This document shows positions 59,005-64,000 of a DNA stretch of 64,000 nucleotides, one piece after another. Every line of letters starts with the position of its first letter. Position 1 is the stretch's first letter. Source of the DNA: Chelonoidis abingdonii (lineage: Eukaryota > Chordata > Testudines > Testudinidae). Below the pieces are notes generated by a model that was given only the letters and a program-made list of their open reading frames with translations, was not told the DNA's origin and did not search any database. Position numbers and translations under genes: made by a program. Where the stretch lies: contig NC_133777.1 of the NCBI RefSeq assembly GCF_003597395.2, positions 64,623,522 to 64,687,521 of the forward strand, written 5' to 3'.

Positions 59005-61455
59005 GATGGTGGTGGACTTCAGTTTGAATAACAAGGTCTGGAAGTCTCATGCTCCTGGTACTAAAACACCCTTGGAATGTCTAAATATTATGGATAACAA
59101 TTTCCTAACTCAAAAAGTGTTGCATCCAACATGGGGAAATTCTATGTTAGGCCTTGTCTTGACAGATAAAGTGGAACTGATCACCAAACAAAAAAATTAA
59201 TAGTATCTTAGGTACAGGTGATCATGACTTGATTGCATTTATAATGTGCAAACAGAATGAAGTCCAGACCAGAAATATAGATACTTGTTGCTTTGAAAGG
59301 TCCAGTTTCACAAAGCTGAAAACAATTATGACCAAATGAGCTGAGAGAAAGAATTTAATCAGAAAGGTGTGAATGATATTTGGGAATGGTTTAAGAATAC
59401 TAGATGCTCAAAAGCCACAATTGAAGAGGGGGAAAAAAAGGCAATATCAGTTAAAAAATTACTTGGTTTAGGGGAAAGTGAAGGCAGATATATATATATA
59501 TATAAAAATGTGGAATAAATGGAAAGTTGATATTAAAGAATGTAAGACATAAAGAGAAATCTATGGCCAGCAAAGTTAAGGACAATAAGGAGTTTAAAAA
59601 AAAATAAAGCATATAGCAACAAAAAAGAATCTTACCAATGGTATTGGTCCGTTACTAAATGAAAATAGTAGAATTATCAATAATGATGCAGAAAAGGCAG
59701 AAATATTTAACACATATTTCTGTTATGTATGGAGGGGGAACAGATGAGGTAATGACATCATCTGATAACTCTTTCCATTCTACTAGTATCTCAAAAGGAT
59801 GTTAAACATCAGTTACTAAGGTGAGACACTTTTAAATCAGTAGGTCTGGATAATTTACATCCAAGAATTTAAAAAGAGCAGGCTGAAGAACACACTGGAC
59901 CACTAATGCTGACTTTTAATAAGTCTTGGAATACTGGGGAGGTTCCTGAAGACTGGAAGAAAGTTAATGTTGTGCAAAGGATAAATGGTAGGACCCAAGT
60001 AATTATAGGCCTTTCAATCTGATATCAATCCCAGGCAAGATAATGGAGTGTTTGATATGGGACTAGATTAATAAAGAATTAAAGGAAGGTAATATAATTA
60101 ATGCCAGCCAACATGAATTTATGGAAAATAGATCCTGTCAAAGTAACTTGAAGGCATTTTTTATGAGATTAAAAGTTTGGTTGATAAAGGATAATAGTGT
60201 TGCTGTTAATAGACTTAGACTGCAGTACCGCATCTGACTTTTTGTACCACACAATGTTTTGATTTTAAAGAAGCCTAGAATGATATAAAATTAACATGGC
60301 ATATAATGCATGAACTAAAAGCTGGCTAACAAAATGTAATTGTAAATGGGTAACCGTCATTGAGTAGGTGAGTTTCTAATGGAGTCCCTTAGGAATTGGT
60401 TCTTGGCCCTATACTATTTAACGTTATCGGTGACCTGAAAGAAAACATAAAATTATCAATGGTTAAATTTGCAGATGACAAAAAAATTGAAGGAGTGGTA
60501 CATTAATAGCGGCTAGGCCACTGATGCAAAGCAATCTAGGTCAGCCGTTCTCAACCAGGAGTCTGGGGTCCCCTCGGGGGCCGTAAGCAGGTTTCAGGGG
60601 GTGCACCAAGCAGGGCTGGCATTAGACTTATGGGCCCGGGGCAGAAAGATGAAGCACCACTGTCCAGGGCTGAAGCCTAGGACCCTGAGTCTCGCCACAG
60701 GTGTCCTGTGGAGTTTTTATAGCATGTTGGGAAGCGTCAGAAAGAAAAAGGTTGAGAACCCCTGATCTAGATCACTTGGTAAGCTGGATACAAGCAAACA
60801 ATATGTGTTTTAGTTTGGCTAAATGTATATATCTAGGAACAAAAAATGTAGGCCATACTTACAGGGTGGAGGACTCTATGCCGGGAAGCAGTGACTCTGA
60901 AAAAGATTTGGATGTCGTGGTGGATTATCAGCTGAACATTAGCCCTTTTGGCCATAGCTTCATATTGGGAGCTCATGTGATACTTGGATGCATAAACAGT
61001 GGAATTTCAAGCAGGAGTAGAATAGTTATTTTCCTTCATTTGACACTGGTCTGATCACTGCTGGAATAGTCTGTTTAGCTTAACAAAGAGAAGATTAAGG
61101 AGTGACTTGATTACAGTCCATTACCTACATGGAGAACACATATTTGATAACGGGCTTGTCAGTGTAGGAAAGAAAGGTATAACATGATCCAACGGCTGGA
61201 AGTTGAAGCTAGACAAATTCAGACTGGAAATATGGCGTACGTATTTTTTAACAGTGAGGATAATTAACCATTGGAGAAGTTTTACCAAAGATCATGGTGG
61301 ATTCTCCATCTTTGGCAATTTTTAAATCAAAACTGGATCTCTTTGTAAAATCTATGCTCTAGGAATTATTTTGGGGGAAGTTCTATGGCCTGTGTTGTAC
61401 AAGAGGTCAGACTAGATGATCACAATGGTCCCTTCTGTCCTTGGAATCAATCTAT
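59005..61455 (+). mobile_element. CR1 LINE (older subfamily), endonuclease to 3' end
   Basis: A plus-strand copy with many stops. Late endonuclease is readable as LECLNIMDNNFLTQK and NSMLGLVLTDKVELI around 59070-59180. The RT-domain start ('gtaggtctggataatttacatcc', equivalent to SPGxDxxHP) lies near 59840. The RT C-terminal part in the frame at 60780-61054 gives ANNMCFSLAKCIYLGTKN and VILGCINSGISSRSR. The tail 'gaccagatgatcacaatggtccc'-like is at 61410-61440. A hAT MITE is inserted at 60542-60764. A TA run (59488-59504) is an internal simple repeat. Confidence 0.85.
60542..60764. mobile_element. 223-bp hAT-like MITE in CR1
   Basis: Ends CAGCCGTTCTCAACC and GGTTGAGAACCCCTG are inverted repeats. 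The flanking 8-mers ATCTAGGT (60534-60541) and ATCTAGAT (60765-60772) differ at one base. No coding capacity. Confidence 0.88.
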
Positions 61456-62202
61456 AACAAATCACCATAAATGAGCTTCTCTGCTAAAAGGAGTCATTAA
61501 ATAAGGCACTTCTTAAAAAAAAAAATCCAAATCACTAGTCTTTCACTATATAGAGAGAATTAACTATAATAAAGAAATTGCTTATAAATTTGTTTTTACA
61601 ATCCTTTATCTTCAGTGCAGAATAAATTAGTCATCATCAGGGTAACAGAAGTGATACAGAAATTTACAGGTCAAATTCATCCCTGGTGCTTACTTCAAAG
61701 GAATTGCACCAGTGATGACTTTAATCCATGAGTCTATTCAGCTGCTCATGGAAGGCAAAAAGAGACTCTATTTTTTTCTTTGCTCCTTCTCTTATGAATC
61801 ATATAAATATTTCCTCTCCTTGGGGAATACATGCTCGTCTGTTATGTCTTATTTCTATTTTAGGATCTCTAGGATCTTCTCCTTTCTGTTGTTTGTGATG
61901 TTTTCTACTATACACTATCGTTTTGCCTTTCAAGTGAAGGCCCCGAGATAAAAAAAAATCAGGTTCAACGTCTTGAGCTTCCTCTACAAAGCAAACCAGA
62001 AATAGGAATCTCTGGTACATTTTCTGGACTGTACACCCTTGGGTTCTTCTGACTTGTCAGCCCAACAAATAGCATTTTCAGGAGAGTTAGTACTTCAGTG
62101 ATTATATATTTTCATTCTTTGTCCCTGGCCACCTATTAGCTGTATTTATATCAAAATCTTTTAGTAATCCTCAAATAGTGATGGTAAAGAAAGATGACCT
62201 GT
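61456..62202. other. Unassigned stretch
   Basis: AT-rich sequence with no supported gene. Confidence 0.5.
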
Positions 62203-62210
62203 CACTAGAC

Positions 62211-62368
62211 CAGTGGTTCTCAACCTATTTACCATTGTGGCTTGCATATGTAGCTCTCTATGTATATGTGGGACACAACCATACAATATATATACTACCC
62301 CTATGGCCCAGAGGATGTCAGATGGGCCGCAGCTGCATGCTGATTGGGCCATGAGTTGAGAACCACTG
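62211..62368. mobile_element. 158-bp hAT-like MITE, perfect 8-bp TSD CACTAGAC
   Basis: Ends CAGTGGTTCTCAACC and AGTTGAGAACCACTG are near-perfect inverted repeats. Both flanks read CACTAGAC (62203-62210 and 62369-62376). Intact ends and duplication suggest a comparatively recent insertion. Confidence 0.93.
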
Positions 62369-62716
62369 CACTAGACCAACCTGCTTGAAAGTAAACAACT
62401 GTCAGAGTAGATGCTGAGCATCACTGTGGATTGGAAAACACTCATCTCACAGCGGTTGCTCAGCACTCTGTAGGAAGAGGCCCAGGTATAGCACAGACAC
62501 AAGGAACAGGTGACTGTTTCAGGAACTTGAAAGTGAAACTGAATTTTCCTTCAAAGCATATTGCCTTGACTCTAGAACTGGTTAACATCAGTGACTGGCA
62601 GTATTCACTTTGTAATTTCAGGGCTTTCTTTTAAGTACATCTGGTCAAAAAATGGTATTCTCTGTGAGAAAATTCAAAAAGAAATAAACACTTTTTTTCT
62701 TTTTGGGGGGAGAGGG

Positions 62717-63116
62717 TGTAACAGGGTGCTGGCTTCAGAGGCACTGAACCAGCCCCTCTTAGCTCAGAACCTGCTAGCAGAGCTCCCATCAGGGGGAACT
62801 GGCTGGAGCTGGCAGGGTGTGGCTCATTAAAGGAGCCTGAGAGCAATCATCTGTGAGCCTGCTGAGAGGAAGGCCTATAGAGCTAGCAGGAAGGAAGTGG
62901 GAGAGGGGAGGAACAGGAAAATGAGAAGTGAGGGCATGTTGCTCCCAGCTGCTGTAAGAGCAAGCTGTTTCCTAAGGGGCTACCTGACTGGTATTGAACT
63001 GTATATAGCTGTATATATGTGGTGGTGGGAAAATACTGGGAAATAAGAGGGCACTGGTGTGTGAACGAGTGGTCTCCAGCGAATTTGTACCGTGAGCAAT
63101 GAAGCGGTCGTCTACA
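62717..63116. mobile_element. 400-bp solo-LTR-like element
   Basis: Starts TGTAACAGGG and ends CGTCTACA, with GAGGG and GGGGG at the flanks, a possible 5-bp duplication. It contains a TATA-like 'ctgtatatagctgtatatat' at about 62999-63018. No internal coding region. The family is not recognised. Confidence 0.4.
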
Positions 63117-63492
63117 GGGGGATATTTATTTACTGGAAAATGTCTGATGAAACAAATTTACCTTGAAAATGTTCATGTTGAGAGAGTTTTTGAAGGAAAA
63201 ATTTCAATTAGCTCTACTTTTAAGGTATCTGCCTTAATCCAGGTATAGTTTATTAGTGGAAGATACATGAATTGGATACCTTTTTACTAGCACTGTCAAC
63301 TATAAAAGGCTAGCTGTTGATTCTGAATAGTGTAAAAGGACTTAAGGCAAGCTTTCCTGCCAACTGCCCTGGAAGGAAGAAATTTTATACACGTGGCACT
63401 GGGTGAAGTTTTCTGTTACACTAGGGCAGTGCCTTTGAAATTATTGCAGTGACTGTCATGGAAATCCCTCTTTTTACACTTCTTAATATAGA

Positions 63493-64000
63493 TACAGTAA
63501 CTCCTTACTTAACATCCTCCCACTTAACATTGTTTCAAAGTTACATCGCTGCTCAGTTAGTGAATATGCTTGTTTAAAGTTGTGCAATGCTCTCTTATAA
63601 CTTCGCTTGGCTGCCTGCTCTGTCCACTGCTTGTAAGATTCTGTGGAAGAACAGCAACTTTACAAGGGAGCATAGCATAAGTTCCTCTTCTGTGCCTCCT
63701 CCCCCTCCCTCACAGAGCTTCCCCAACCGCCAAACAGCTGTTTGGCTGGAAGGGAGGGGGAGAAGCAGAGAAGTGCTGTGTCTCTGCTCCTCCCCCTCCC
63801 TACCAGAAAGTCCAAAGCTGGATTTTGTGGGGCAGTGAGGAGCAGGGATGTAGCTGCTCCGGAGAGGAGTGGGAGTGGGAAGAAGTGGGCCTGGAGTGGA
63901 GCAGGGACGGGAAGAGGCGAGCCTGACGCATCCACCGGCAAAGTCAGTGCCTGTTCTTCTCCGGGGAAGCTGCCGCTGCTGCTGCCAAGGTGCTTCCTAG
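63493..64000 (+). mobile_element. Unclassified repeat, truncated by window end
   Basis: The string 'ctccttacttaacatcctcc' with 'acttaacattgtttcaaagtt' is the start of a dispersed turtle repeat as I recall it. Its GC-rich interior continues to the window edge, so its far end and class cannot be stated. Confidence 0.4.

Noticed and set aside
1..64000. CRISPR array, operon or prokaryotic system
   Set aside because: No regularly spaced identical repeats, no bacterial-type gene density; the repeat content is vertebrate.

Overview
The window looks like nuclear DNA from a cryptodiran turtle. The evidence is the repeat content: CR1 LINEs in both orientations, a tRNA-derived SINE with a CR1-like tail of the tortoise Cry/TLS type, a DIRS-type tyrosine-recombinase retrotransposon, many hAT and PIF/Harbinger-like miniature elements, and solo-LTR-like insertions. 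These identifications come from memory of the families, not from a database search. I see no intact host protein-coding exon, rRNA, tRNA or CRISPR. The long reading frames are shadows of repeats, low-complexity DNA or N runs. The window is most simply intergenic or intronic.

Layout. 0.4-0.9 kb: a C-rich degenerate minisatellite. 1.0-2.8 kb: the 3' end of a plus-strand CR1, broken by a hAT-like element (8-bp target duplication) and by a 763-bp LTR-like insertion. 2.9-10.7 kb: a minus-strand CR1 (ORF2 and ORF1 remnants, then probable 5' UTR), apparently split by a 5.9-kb DIRS-like element with inverted terminal repeats, an internal junction repeat and decayed gag, RT/RNase H and tyrosine-recombinase regions. 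10.7-22 kb: mostly unassigned AT-rich DNA with a MITE inside a MITE (15.4-16.0 kb) and a Harbinger-like element whose interior is a 734-bp gap. 22-28.5 kb: hAT-like MITEs and a plus-strand CR1 broken by a hairpin hAT MITE and a 1.17-kb LTR-like insert. 30.0-32.5 kb: a tRNA-derived SINE and a 1.85-kb Harbinger-like element with a possible Myb/SANT remnant. 32.9-40.1 kb: a 3,192-base segment present twice, nearly identical, on either side of an 897-base gap; this is probably a false assembly duplication. 41.6-52.1 kb: more 3-bp-TSD MITEs, an MIR-like SINE, a GC-rich LTR-like stretch and a CR1 with ORF1 esterase and ORF2 endonuclease remnants. 57-63 kb: a 46-bp micro-MITE, an older CR1 with an embedded hAT MITE, another hAT MITE with a perfect 8-bp duplication, and a 400-bp LTR-like element. 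The last 0.5 kb is the start of a further repeat cut by the window edge.

No genes work together here. What can be read is an order of insertions: CR1 copies are the older layer and were repeatedly hit by DNA transposons and LTR elements. The most notable pattern is a group of eight inserts with unlike interiors that share a terminal GTCTACAC-like core (one carries GGCTACAC) and are flanked by 3-bp duplications.
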